A stretch of DNA of 32,450 nt from Ophiothrix spiculata (GCA_000969725.1 JXSR01S002931.1); one strand, 5' to 3'; positions 19,394-30,706 are shown, numbered from the stretch's first letter. Made by a program: numbers and translations. The notes: generated from the sequence alone by a model not told the origin.

Positions 19394-22300
19394 CTGTGAA
19401 AGTAAAAAAAAAAATGTTTTTGAAGTTGAAACAAAATAAAACCAGTGTCAAAATTCCCTATGCAATTAAAATTATGACAGGCGAGAAGGTTCAAAGAAGA
19501 ACATCAGCTGACAACACAAGCTTCCTTCTGAAACTTAAATAGCAAAGCTTTTCTTCTTCTTCTTTCTTCTTCTTTTTCTTCTCCTTCTTCTTTTTCTTCT
19601 TCTACTCGTAAACCATTGGCTCGAATTTTAAATATTATGATGGTGACGGTTGGATTTGAATATAAGGGGAAATTCAGAAAGGAATTCTTTGCTGTTACAT
19701 CTTGAACCTTCAACATGTAGTAATTTCTTAATTAGACTTACCACAACCAAAGATGCCAACAAGGTTTCCGATGCCACAGAAAAGCAGCAACCACGAGGTA
19801 GCTCCTGAAGCCTTTTCTTTGGAACCAGCAGCATATACAACAACGACCATGATAAAAGAGCCTCCTATGCCCGCCGTAGCACCAAACACACTCACCAAGC
19901 ACATAAGAAATTTAAAGTCTGTTACAAATGGCAAGCAAATGACGACAACGCCACAAATGGCAAATGCACTTCCTGCTAGCGTTGATGCTCGCACTAGTTT
20001 CTTATCGACAAGATGTCCAATTGGAAGAGCTCTAACAAACAGATGGCATAAGCCACACGTAGACATCAGGAAGGAAGACTTCATCTCAGATATTCCAACA
20101 CTTACAGCATATGGATACAGATAAACATAATACCCATAAAAGCCACAGTACAATAATCCACTTAAAACAGCTTGAAAGAAGAAATGGACTCTTTTAAATA
20201 AAGTAATATCAAAATCTTTCACAATTTCTTTTAAGAGTTCACAATGTTTGGATTTGGGTCTTTCCTGAACAATATTTCCATCTTGTTTTATTGTTTCATA
20301 ACTGTTTTCAACAGCATCATTGTTTTGACCACGTTCAGGTCTTGATGGTCGAAAAAGAAATCCGCACACACAAATGTTTGCCATAATAGCAGACGTGATC
20401 TGCAGAGCACCTCTCCAACCAAACCTTCCAATGAGAGTCTCCATAAGCACGGGAAATACAATAAAGCCAATTGAGGTAGAAGCACTGTTGATTCCACTGG
20501 CAAGGACGTATCGTTTATCAAAGTAGCTAATAAAAGCAGCACACGATGGTTGGTAAGCTAAACCCATTCCAATTCCTATTACGAGAGAAAATGTGACAAC
20601 ATTTGTAGGTTTAAATTCAACTGATCAATGTTATCGGTCTTACACCATTCTTACAAAACACCTGAATATTTTAGTTTAGTTCAATTAGAAAATAGTTTAA
20701 TGTAAATTAAAATTAACATTCTGCTTATTGTTGTATAAAGCATAGATAATACCTTAGTCAAAAATTAATTGTTGCTCCAAAAACCATGAAGTGAATGACT
20801 ACCTACCTACCTACCTACCCATAGATTTTAAGGATTCCTCATAAACAGGTCGGTACACGGAGGCAAACGCTGCATTGAAGTCAATAAGACAAGGAAGTTG
20901 TTGGTCTGCAGTCACTTCTCAATGACTTGTATGAGGCTAAACTCTGGTCTATTCAGGAGTGCCCTTTCTTGAATCAGCTTGATTTTTTGTCATTCTTCAG
21001 TTCACTTCATCTTTGAAGAAAACTTTTTATCAAGTTGGAGCAAGTGATGCCTTTCCTAATTCATTTGGCGTACGTTTCCCGTAATGTCAGCCCAGCATAT
21101 CAGTCAACATATACGAAAAAGCCATCCTCTGATATGAAGTTATCAACTCCTCATCTTTCAGTAGCTCCGATGGGATGTTATCAATACCAGGTGCTTTGTT
21201 TCTTTTCAACAGGCTGATACCTTTATCTAATTCGTCTCTACTAACTATAGGTACTTTCTGCTAAAGTCAATTGCTCTTTGCAGGTGTCAGGGCAGAGAAA
21301 TCTACAAGCTCTATTGGCGCTTTTGCATTTTACAGCCCTTCGAAATATTCAGTCCATCTCTTCAGACGTGAGGACTCATCCTTATTAATAGTGCCGATTG
21401 AATCTCTTATCTGGGGTTCTCTTTTGTCTGTATCAGCATAATCAGGGTGTTCTTTTTCTAATAGAACACTCTCATGTTTTTGTTGCTTGAATCTAACGCC
21501 AGCTCATCAGCTATGCATTAATACAAAGCTTTCTTGTCATTTCGCAGGCCATAACTCTTTTGTTTGTTGTGGTTCTCTGTACTCTGTATCTACTGAAGAT
21601 CTAGCTCCTGCTTGTTTCTTTTCACTGACAAAGATGTTCTATTGCTGTGTCATTTCAGCACTGGTGAAACTGCTCCATTCCTTAATGACATCTGCTGTTT
21701 CCAGTCCAGATCAGCAAGACCAGAAATTTGCCCCATTACCAACTTCAAAACACTTTGAGATGTCCTTTCTGTTTCCGTTTGATTGATTATCTTACCACCA
21801 GGAGAATTCCAGGTCGGTCTGTAAATCGGCTTATGTGTGGTCAGTGAAGATCAAACGATGAAGTTGAAGGCTTGACAAAAGGACAACTTACAGCCTTGAC
21901 CATGTTGACAAAGAGACGTCACCTGCTGCGCGTTTTCCAAGGATGTCATGTGTGGGTATTGCAGCCTATAATGTCAGCCTATTATGATTTGACCATTTAT
22001 GTTTTGAATGTTTGAGATGATGTTATCCAGTTGGCTGTAGAATGCATCCTTTTTGTCTTCATCTCCTGATCGTGTTTTGCTGTTAACAGAGGCGTATAAG
22101 TCACTTTGTGTGTCTACAATTGAACTTTGCCATCATAATATAGTTGGTCATCATGGTCATAGAGACACAAGACGAAGGTGTGTTGGCTGTAGGCCTAAGT
22201 GGAGAAACCATGAGTTCAACTGTTAGGCTAGTAAAAATAAAACAATAAGTCAAACAAATTGCAAAAGTAATGATATTTACAGGATAATATCAGACAAACA

Positions 22301-24316
22301 TATACAACAACTAGTAAAAATCTAGTTGGTGGAACAGTGATTAATTTGCATAAAACAAAATGGCTGCCAAAACAGGGGTTAAAATTTCAAAATTGGTTAA
22401 ATCGTGTTAAAAACCATTCTATTGTGCTCCCCTAATCACAAAGAATCAGAAAAAGTATACTTTTACCCATCTCCGATGTATTGTTCATGAGTTATATTCA
22501 ATTATGTGAAAGGTCATATCAGGGGTCATGCAAAAGGTCCTATGGGGGACACAAAACTCAACATTGTCCAATTTTCTTCAAAATGGTCTCAAAATGTTCC
22601 TTTCACAAAAGTGTCTACATGAAGTAATAGTTTAAAGTTCTTTAGACCAGTGGTTGCTATGGTGTCAGGCAAAACAAAGTTTATATTTACCATTACATTG
22701 GAATCTAAAACCCCAAGTTTACTTTGATCTGTAACCATAGCAATAGTACATCTGAGCCATAATTACCACTTCATGTAGATAGTTTTGCAAGAGAAACAAT
22801 TTGAGACCATTTTGAAAAAAATCGGACGATTTTGAAATTTTGGTCTCCCATAGGACATATCACGTGACCCCTGATATGACCTTTCACGTTTTTGGATATA
22901 ACATATTGACTCGACCATACATCGGAGATAGGTAAAAGTATTCTTTTTCTGATCGTTTTTGATTAGTGGAACACAATAGAGTGGTTTTTAACACGATTTA
23001 ACACATTTTGAAATTTTAACCCCTGTTTCGGCATTCATTTTGTTTTATGCAAATTAATCACTGTTCCACCAACTAGATTTTTCTAGATTTTGGACTAGTT
23101 GTTGTATATGATGTTATCCTGAAAATATCATTACTTTTGCAATTTGTTTGACTAATGGCCATAATTTTCATTAATTTTCTTAGCCTATGTGTATAAGTAA
23201 AAGTTGAATTTTTCAGGATTACGTCCTTCTGTGTATGTTAGACTTGTCTATAAAATAATTTCGTGGCTTAATTAAATAGGTTATTAATGATTGTGATCTA
23301 ATGACAGAAATAATCGACTCCTTATAGACTCGTTGATAAAACGAATGTTGTGTAATTACCAAGTAACGGGAACAGAATGTTCATGTGCCAGAAATTTGTC
23401 ACCAAGCTAATAGCAAACAGTGAAGAAAATGTCACGAGTCCTGCTCCAATGACCACTAATCTGAAGGTGAAGCGATGCGACAAGGCTGATGCTATCGGAG
23501 CTGCAAAACAAAACAGAATAGCAAACTTCATCATGTGAGGAGATATAAATCAGAGAAGAAACATTGCTTCAAAGTCGGGTTCAAAGCACTACCCACGTCC
23601 GCTGCGTTACATTTTCACCACATTCATGCAGGACGAGGAAGAGCTAGCGGGTAGCTTCAAGTTGTTATTCATAAATGCGTAGTGAAAAAATACACCAAAA
23701 TTACAATTAGAGATGCAGAATACTTCATATTAGAAGTCACAGAATACAAGGATATGAATAAGATTAAAAAGAAAAGGTTGTAAAGTGTCTCCAAAGGCAT
23801 AAAAGTTGTAGTCTGCTAGAGACAAGCCTGGTCACTGGAAACTTGCTGCAAACACACCACCCACAGTCAAACTGACACACCCCCATCAGGTAACAAACCC
23901 TTCCAATTCACACCTGAAAAATCCGAGTTTTATTAATCTTCATCGAATGTTAATCGAAAGCCACGTTCAACCATAAACTTCGACACAAATGAAAACGGAG
24001 CTCGGAACCAAGCTGGACTTGGTATTTGTGACGATGCAAATGCTATATATACACGTAAGTACATCATAATTGTAAGTCAACATATCTGGAAAATTTTAAT
24101 GAATGAAAACTTACAGAATGAGAAGATCAGCATCATGATGCAAGAACCTAACAGAGCTGTTCTTGCTCCACTGACTTGAAAATTGTCCTCCAATTGCAGC
24201 AGCAGAATCCCGATACTAGACCAGAAGCCTTCAACCAATCCACGAATTAGGAAACAACTTGCAAGTACTACCCAGGCGTAGCCATGGTCAATCTGCGTTC
24301 TAGGTAACGTAGTCAT
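19182..24316 (-). CDS. SLC16/monocarboxylate-transporter-like protein, intact, 4 exons
   Basis: Exons in transcript order are 24316-24115, 23500-23360, 20575-19742 and 19393-19182. They total 1389 bp, giving 462 residues plus stop, with all introns in phase 1. The start is the Met of MTTLPRTQIDHGYAWVV, chosen because it sits just before the conserved MCT motif (here D10-H-G-Y-A-W15). The second MCT signature YFDKRYVLASG spans residues 132-142. A hydrophilic loop at about 190-235 divides two sets of hydrophobic helices, the 12-helix major facilitator plan. The helix-8 Arg is present (R296, in VRALPIG). The Asp that MCT1 has four residues earlier is replaced by His, and the helix-1 Lys of MCT1 is absent. 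This suggests an orphan-type SLC16 member rather than a proton-linked lactate carrier; the substrate is unknown. It is convergent with the broken paralogue at 13044-16079. Confidence 0.9.
19548..19605 (+). repeat. (CTT)n polypyrimidine tract
   Basis: A run of cttctt with occasional extra t or c, within the last intron of the minus-strand SLC16-like gene (purine-rich in the transcript). Confidence 0.85.
19742..20575 (-). CDS. SLC16-like intact gene, exon 3 (most of the transporter)
   Basis: The acceptor is ctctcgtaatag and the donor gtaagt. It encodes IGMGLAYQPSCAAFISYFDK, MCT motif 2, the central loop with RPSRPERGQNND, and helices 7-11 including GLCHLFVRALPIG and GSKEKASGAT. This last block is where the paralogue carries its transposon. 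All 834 bp are open. Confidence 0.92.
20804..20819 (+). repeat. (CTAC)n short tandem repeat at the LINE edge
   Basis: About four ctac units abut the low-coordinate edge of the LINE relic, which is the 3' edge of the surviving LINE fragment on its own strand. Confidence 0.75.
20820..22170 (-). mobile_element. LINE relic (RTE-like), antisense to + strand
   Basis: Conceptual minus-strand pieces match non-LTR retrotransposon proteins in the expected order. Near 21985-22110 there is an endonuclease-linked block (LYASVNSKTRSGD, DAFYSQLDNIISNIQN). At about 21330-21420 there is the pre-RT linker (IRDSIGTINKDESSRLKRW, TEYFEGL). At about 20821-20895 there is RT motif A (CLIDFNAAFASVYRPVY). Frames are interrupted between the blocks, and the rest of the RT (motifs B-E) is missing at the 3' side. 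The clade is a guess from the FYSQL and RWTEYF blocks. It lies in intron 2 of the minus-strand SLC16-like gene, in the gene's own orientation. Confidence 0.75.
22246..23155. mobile_element. Giant foldback element, ~910 bp, arms ~390 bp
   Basis: The left arm starts agtcaaacaaattgcaaaag (22248). The right arm ends with the complement, cttttgcaatttgtttgact (23153). In mirrored order both arms carry ctagttggtggaacagtg, aaaatttcaaaa, catctccgatgta, aggtcatatcaggggtca and acatgaagt. A ~120-bp unpaired centre (about 22635-22755) separates them, itself with mirrored gttgctatgg/ccatagcaa. No open frame. It lies in SLC16-like intron 2. Confidence 0.88.
23360..23500 (-). CDS. SLC16-like intact gene, exon 2
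   Basis: On the minus strand the acceptor is ttttgttttgcag and the donor is gtaatt. It encodes APIASALSHRFTFRLVVIGA and a hydrophobic segment ending HMNILFPLL. Its 141 bp match exon 2 of the broken paralogue. Confidence 0.88.
24115..24316 (-). CDS. SLC16-like intact gene, exon 1
   Basis: The ATG is the complement of cat at 24314-24316, and the donor is GTAAGT on the minus strand (24114-24109). It encodes the cytoplasmic N-terminus, MCT motif 1 and helix 1 (WVVLASCFLIRGLVEGFW), then LQLEDNFQVSGARTALLGSC. It ends in phase 1. Confidence 0.88.
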
Positions 24317-25729
24317 GATTATCGGGCTTGGAAAATGTTGAGATATATAGTACCTACAAATATACAAATATAAAAAGAGGTAGAGAAAATAGAGACATTA
24401 TTGCAGTTATTGCCATTGTAAAAGTTATATATCAAGTTAATTCATAGAAATAATCAAGACCTTCTTCTTTGGAGACTACCATGTCCAAACAGAAGCTGTA
24501 GACCTTTAATGTACCCTGATACCATAATTATGTAGAGATACTGGCTTGAACTTCAATGAGCTTGGAAGTGCAATGTGTAATAAAGAGAGTTGGCAAAGGT
24601 GAGTGTCATGGATCTCGACGGAAGTCGAAGGATGGTGATGATGCTTATGAAAATCACTTGCAGAAACTTTTCTGAACTAGTCTTTCACTTCAGTGGAGAT
24701 TAAAAAGTAAAGCCCGTCAGGGCTATTGTGGCTCCGTCCAGAAAAAGGTATGGAATAATGTATTGATCATAAAATCTGTTTAATATTGTGTGTAGTAAGC
24801 TTTTGTAAACTATAATTACTTATTGTTTATCCCCCGGGTTGTTTATATTCTTATTTACCAAGTTACATGCAGACGACGGTGGCCATGCCTAGTTACTACT
24901 ATATATATTTGATCGTGTAAACCTTACGCGGTGTCGCGCGTGTAATTTCAATTATGTTAAAATAGTGCATCGAATAAACTTAAAATTCCTTTGCTACGAA
25001 TTATTTTTTTCAACTAGTTGAGATAAACATTTCTGCCAAATTTCATGAAAATCCAATGATTAGTTTTCCATCATAACATTTTTCCCCAAAAAATCCTTAT
25101 TTTGAGAAAGTGGCTGTTAAAGTTCAAAAACAACTAATTTGCATATTATGCTAATTAGATTTGGGACAACGATAAATTACCTATTGATTTAAGTAGAACT
25201 TTAACTTTAAGATGAACAAATATCTACAACATTACCATATTTAAATTAAGTATATTGTTCTATTTTTATATATGATTTCTCAGCCAGTGATTTAAAAAAT
25301 CGCAGGGTGAAAAACAATAAACAATACAAATAAATTAAATTCTTATGTTTTATATTGTTTTGCGATCAACGATTGAACAACATTTTGAAACAAAATTGAC
25401 CATAACTTTTGAACTAAATATCCGATTTGGTAAAAAGCATTTTAAAGAGCATGAAATTGCCATTTTATTCAAATGTTAATCTCAAATTTGATATGTTAAA
25501 ACAATAATAAGGTACTGGGCACCTTAACTATTTCATTGGTGTAACATTTAATCATACTGAAAGTTTGTATTTTGCTGAGGGACTGATTTATCTGCAATTA
25601 TGGATAACTCAACTTGTGATCATGTCAGGAGATCAGGAGATATATTCTATTTACATTATTGCAATCGCGGTAATTTTCACGAATTGCTGCCTTAGGTGCC
25701 TCAGCATATTTAATAAAAAGAAGCAAAAA
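24317..25729. other. Upstream flank of the intact SLC16-like gene; no gene recognised
   Basis: AT-rich DNA that should hold the promoter and any non-coding first exon of the minus-strand gene. A short agcccgtcagggctattgtg at about 24712-24731 resembles the ggggctataattgtgg word of the hairpin at 25777-25828. The open frame at 25565-25774 runs into the duplication and has no recognisable domain. Confidence 0.5.
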
Positions 25730-27325
25730 GGGGACAAGTTTGATGGAATTTATATACCTCAATATGAATTTTGAAGAGGGGCCACAATAACCCCACATAT
25801 AGCGGGGCTATAATTGTGGCCCCTCTGATTTAGTTAATTAATGTAAATGTGTATGCAAATGAGATAAGTAAATGTAATTATTTTTATTGGATAATGTACA
25901 TTATTAAATAAGGAAAATATGATAGCATAATTAGTTGCTTACTATTTTGTATAAATGAGATAGGAGCAAAACTAAAAAAAAGGGGGACCATAATAGCCCC
26001 AGTCTCCTGTCACAAAATAGTCTAGTTCATTACTCCCAATTTATTTGAGTTAACATTTAATTCCAATTTCTACAACCAGAGAGGTGCAGTAATTCAATTA
26101 TGAGATTGATGAGGTAAGTATTAAATTGTGAATTTGTGAGTTTTCATAAAATCGTATCAATCAGTAAAAGTAGGCCTATAGCGTTCTTATTATAAATTAG
26201 GCAATCCACTTACCTTTAACATTAACATTTTAAATGTACATGACCAAATAGTTCGAGTGCTATTTGAATTAATTTTACTCTCCTTTTATAACGATAGGAA
26301 CATGCTAACATTGCTAGATGTATATTTCGGATGAGACATATAATGTACATCTTCATATACCAACTGATATGATGCTATGAGTTTGTACCTAAACAAAAAG
26401 AGACCTGATCAATAATGTTCACCTTCAATATTGATGTGCAGTCAATAAGTATGCTTCCTGGTAGGGAATTGCATCCATTGATCTCTAAAAAAGCTATGAG
26501 TATGATTTATGTATGTCACACTCGACGCATGCAACATCATGTCAGCCATGTTGCTAACCTATGAACCGCTGAGTTCAGAAATGTAATAATTTATTTAAAA
26601 CACAATGCTGTTTTATTGACATGCTATATACTAATAGATGACATAGCAGGTTTTCAAAGCCTTGGAAAATAAAGTTTGATACAAAAATAGCTAAAAATTG
26701 CAAAACATGGAGGCATTAAAAGCAACGTATATGTCAACTTGATAGTACTAGCAGAAGCTAGCATAGACATATAGTATGCTTTGCGTAGAGCGATAAGCAT
26801 TCTCAGCTAAATAATAAAATTGCATGCAAATACCTACTGACTACATCCCTGATCATGTGATGAGATGCTTCGGTTCGTGCTTTTCCATAAATCGCAATTT
26901 CAAGCTGCTAGTATTTTCCTAACCATCTCTGCATCTTTGCTCAACAACAACAGCTGAACAATAATAGCTAAATAATAATAACCCCGGAACTACATGTATT
27001 ATGACCTTGAACTCCAGGCTGTTGAACTCAGTACGGTATAATATAACATCACACATTGCCATTGTATTGCACTTGAACTTGAATTACAAACAACAAGTTG
27101 TGTGCTAACACCCCGTGGGGACCAGTCAAACATATTGGTGTACACATGCGTGACCACAGAAACACGTAAAAAGGGGTGTTTTTTCATTGTCGGGCACGTC
27201 ACGCGCGTAGCGCGTTAAGGGTATCAAAAACGCTGATTTTCAAGAAAAAGGGTTGCTAAAAAATTATACGGTTAAACGTGTTAAGGGTATACTTTACTTG
27301 TTTTGTTCTCCGTTCTCAGAAAAAT
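25730..27325 (+). repeat. Tandem duplication, copy 1 (1596 bp)
   Basis: This block begins ggggacaagtttgatggaat and ends ttctcagaaaaat. It repeats immediately at 27326-28921 with constant offset 1596. I saw only two differences: tttatatacc versus tttgtatacc (near 25752/27348) and attgatgagg versus attgacgagg (near 26109/27705). It holds a 67-residue open frame in both copies with no known domain, so nothing coding is claimed. Confidence 0.95.
25777..26010. repeat. Hairpin and related inverted words (also at +1596)
   Basis: agaggggccacaataacccc (25776-25795) pairs with ggggctataattgtggcccc plus tct (25804-25826) around a ~9-base loop. A further gggggaccataatagcccc at about 25982-26000 is a related direct copy of the left arm. 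These may be the ends of a small DNA element. The second copy lies at 27373-27606. Confidence 0.55.
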
Positions 27326-28921
27326 GGGGACAAGTTTGATGGAATTTGTATACCTCAATATGAATTTTGAAGAGGGGCCACAATAACCCCACATATAGCG
27401 GGGCTATAATTGTGGCCCCTCTGATTTAGTTAATTAATGTAAATGTGTATGCAAATGAGATAAGTAAATGTAATTATTTTTATTGGATAATGTACATTAT
27501 TAAATAAGGAAAATATGATAGCATAATTAGTTGCTTACTATTTTGTATAAATGAGATAGGAGCAAAACTAAAAAAAAGGGGGACCATAATAGCCCCAGTC
27601 TCCTGTCACAAAATAGTCTAGTTCATTACTCCCAATTTATTTGAGTTAACATTTAATTCCAATTTCTACAACCAGAGAGGTGCAGTAATTCAATTATGAG
27701 ATTGACGAGGTAAGTATTAAATTGTGAATTTGTGAGTTTTCATAAAATCGTATCAATCAGTAAAAGTAGGCCTATAGCGTTCTTATTATAAATTAGGCAA
27801 TCCACTTACCTTTAACATTAACATTTTAAATGTACATGACCAAATAGTTCGAGTGCTATTTGAATTAATTTTACTCTCCTTTTATAACGATAGGAACATG
27901 CTAACATTGCTAGATGTATATTTCGGATGAGACATATAATGTACATCTTCATATACCAACTGATATGATGCTATGAGTTTGTACCTAAACAAAAAGAGAC
28001 CTGATCAATAATGTTCACCTTCAATATTGATGTGCAGTCAATAAGTATGCTTCCTGGTAGGGAATTGCATCCATTGATCTCTAAAAAAGCTATGAGTATG
28101 ATTTATGTATGTCACACTCGACGCATGCAACATCATGTCAGCCATGTTGCTAACCTATGAACCGCTGAGTTCAGAAATGTAATAATTTATTTAAAACACA
28201 ATGCTGTTTTATTGACATGCTATATACTAATAGATGACATAGCAGGTTTTCAAAGCCTTGGAAAATAAAGTTTGATACAAAAATAGCTAAAAATTGCAAA
28301 ACATGGAGGCATTAAAAGCAACGTATATGTCAACTTGATAGTACTAGCAGAAGCTAGCATAGACATATAGTATGCTTTGCGTAGAGCGATAAGCATTCTC
28401 AGCTAAATAATAAAATTGCATGCAAATACCTACTGACTACATCCCTGATCATGTGATGAGATGCTTCGGTTCGTGCTTTTCCATAAATCGCAATTTCAAG
28501 CTGCTAGTATTTTCCTAACCATCTCTGCATCTTTGCTCAACAACAACAGCTGAACAATAATAGCTAAATAATAATAACCCCGGAACTACATGTATTATGA
28601 CCTTGAACTCCAGGCTGTTGAACTCAGTACGGTATAATATAACATCACACATTGCCATTGTATTGCACTTGAACTTGAATTACAAACAACAAGTTGTGTG
28701 CTAACACCCCGTGGGGACCAGTCAAACATATTGGTGTACACATGCGTGACCACAGAAACACGTAAAAAGGGGTGTTTTTTCATTGTCGGGCACGTCACGC
28801 GCGTAGCGCGTTAAGGGTATCAAAAACGCTGATTTTCAAGAAAAAGGGTTGCTAAAAAATTATACGGTTAAACGTGTTAAGGGTATACTTTACTTGTTTT
28901 GTTCTCCGTTCTCAGAAAAAT
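27326..28921 (+). repeat. Tandem duplication, copy 2 (1596 bp)
   Basis: This is the head-to-tail second copy. The three junction contexts are aaaaag|gggac (25729/25730), aaaaat|gggg (27325/27326) and aaaaat|gagc (28921/28922), sharing at most a base or two. That suits replication slippage or end joining rather than recombination between long repeats. Confidence 0.95.
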
Positions 28922-29233
28922 GAGCGTCCCATTTTCAATTAAAGAATGTACGTCATTCTTTCCCTTTTCTACATGGTTTATTATTAAACTTGTTTAGGGT
29001 CATTTTCTGGCAAGAACTTGTTTAGAGACCAACATTTTCAATGAATGCGCGCTCAAACTTGTTTAGGGGCCAACATTTTCAATGAAAGCGTGCTAAAACT
29101 TGTTAAGGGGGGTAATCTTGCTTTAAGTGTAAAACTTGTTTAGGGTGACATGTCAAGAAAAAATGTGGTCACGCATGTGTACACCAATATGTTCGACTGC
29201 CCCCCCCCCCCCCCCCGGGGGCTAACACGTGTA
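28697..29233. mobile_element. TIR element, ~537 bp, with internal ACTTGTTTAGGG repeats
   Basis: The terminal inverted repeats share gtcaaacatattggtgtaca and catgcgtgaccaca (36 bp with one mismatch: 28719-28754 versus 29164-29199). Looser outer ends are gctaacacccc and gggggctaacac. Inside, the word acttgttt(a)aggg recurs about five times (about 28990-29147), often followed by ccaacattttcaatgaa. A 17-C run (about 29200-29216) sits in the right end. A left-end-only copy lies in duplication copy 1 (27101-27325). Confidence 0.7.
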
Positions 29234-29235
29234 GC

Positions 29236-30387
29236 ATGAGATATGTCAGATATGTACAGGGTGTATCAAAAAAGGTTTACAGTTAGTAAAGTGTATCCTA
29301 TTCAAAATTATAATAACCATATCTATAAGCCTCTATACAGTACAGAATCTAAAATTCCTTTTTGATTTACAAGTAAGCTAGATATTTGCTTATCCTTTAC
29401 CCCGGGGATCCTTACCAATAACGTAATGGATGTGTGACAACCAATTCAAAATTATGGTAAATTTTATAAATTGTAAATAAAATCAGTCACTTTAGACCTT
29501 GTGCTTCTATAAAACCACAAAGGCTAATGTCTGAGAAATTAAGTTCAAACAAGAATTTAACAGCACTTTCACGAAAATACCAAAAATAACTTCTATTGAA
29601 TCAGGCAGCTTAATGCAGTGTAAAAGTAGGCCTAAATTTAACACCCTTTCTGGTACATTAGAATACTATCGCCATATAGTTTTATCGCCACGAATAGTCA
29701 TTGCACATGCATTTTCTTTTACCTCATATACCACCACTCCACATAAATTGATAAAAAAAGTTTTTTTAATTGCTTTAGAAGGGTAAAAAAAAAGGTAAAA
29801 AAATCGAAATCAATGAACTGTATCACAGTAAATACTTTCCATTATAAGTGTGTGCGTATACATATATACAAACACAGAAACAAGCATCAGAAAGAATAAT
29901 TAACTCTTTATGTGCTCACAACAAGAGTAGAATTAGTTTTGGCTGTGTGACATGTCACGCACCATTCTATGTACAAACCTATGGTGAAACTTGGGCATCG
30001 TGGCAACTCCATAAGATATAAAACAATACAAAATTGTTGTTCTTTTGTTAATGGTAGTGAATATAGTCCTTCTAGAGCAAATATAAATGATATATCAATT
30101 TCAGCGTCTACAGTGCGCGTGCTTGCGGCGTTTTCAGACGACGTCTTTTGGCCGATATTTGCGCACATAAAATTCAATGTTTTGCCCCTAATTTTAGAAC
30201 GGAAAAATATTTTTGAGTTCTGATTTCAGATTTTTGGTTCTGTTACAACCCCCTATTAGTCTATTAGTGGTGCAAGTCCCATCAAAAAATGTCTGCGCGC
30301 CAAAGTGGTTTTCTTACGGGAGGGTCCCTAGGAACCCCTCCCCCCCTTGGGCACCTACGGGTGGGCATGGGAAATACCTTGGTCACT
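29236..30387. other. Intergenic, no recognised gene
   Basis: An isolated mariner-end-like cagggtgtatcaaaaaa at about 29268 has no visible partner. The open frames at 29908-30223 on both strands overlap and have no recognisable domain. Confidence 0.45.
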
Positions 30388-30705
30388 TAAAGGTGGTTTC
30401 AGACTAGCTTGTCGTGCTGTCGCACGACGTTGCGGCACACGACAAACATTTGCAATTTTGAGTTGTCGTGCTGTAGCACGACACATTTGCATATTGCCGC
30501 AATGGTCTGTCGCAAGAAAAGTTGAATTTATTCCAACTCAAAATACAGTGTCGTTGCGACCATCACGACAGGGTAATCGATATATCGGCTTGTCGTGCTT
30601 GCCGCAAACATTTCCTGATGCGACAAGGTCGAGTTTGCGCACTTTAAATTTTTGCCTGTCGTATGGTCGTGCGAAAGCACGACAGGCTAGTCTGAAACCA
30701 GCTTT
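30388..30705. mobile_element. MITE, ~318 bp, TIR TAAAG(G/C)TGGTTTCAGACTAGC
   Basis: The left end taaaggtggtttcagactag starts at 30388. The right end ctagtctgaaaccagcttta is its complement with one mismatch. The ends continue into gtcgtgctgtcgcacgac (30411-30428) and gtcgtgcgaaagcacgac (about 30667-30684). A third hairpin gtcgtgctgtagcacgac is at 30465-30482. Each is 7 bp + 4-base loop + 7 bp. No coding potential. Confidence 0.82.
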
Positions 30706-30706
30706 A

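Noticed and set aside
19753-20124. 123-residue plus-strand open frame
   Set aside because: It is the antisense shadow of exon 3 of the intact SLC16-like gene.
26999-27202. 67-residue minus-strand open frame, repeated at 28595-28798
   Set aside because: Its conservation is explained by the recent 1596-bp duplication, and the sequence shows no domain or coding signature.
28985-29150. Possible CRISPR-like repeat array (acttgtttaggg units)
   Set aside because: Units are degenerate, irregularly spaced and lie inside a TIR element in an animal genome.
29200-29220. Poly-C run as a structural motif (i-motif)
   Set aside because: Plausible chemically, but homopolymers of this length are error-prone in assemblies and no independent support is visible.
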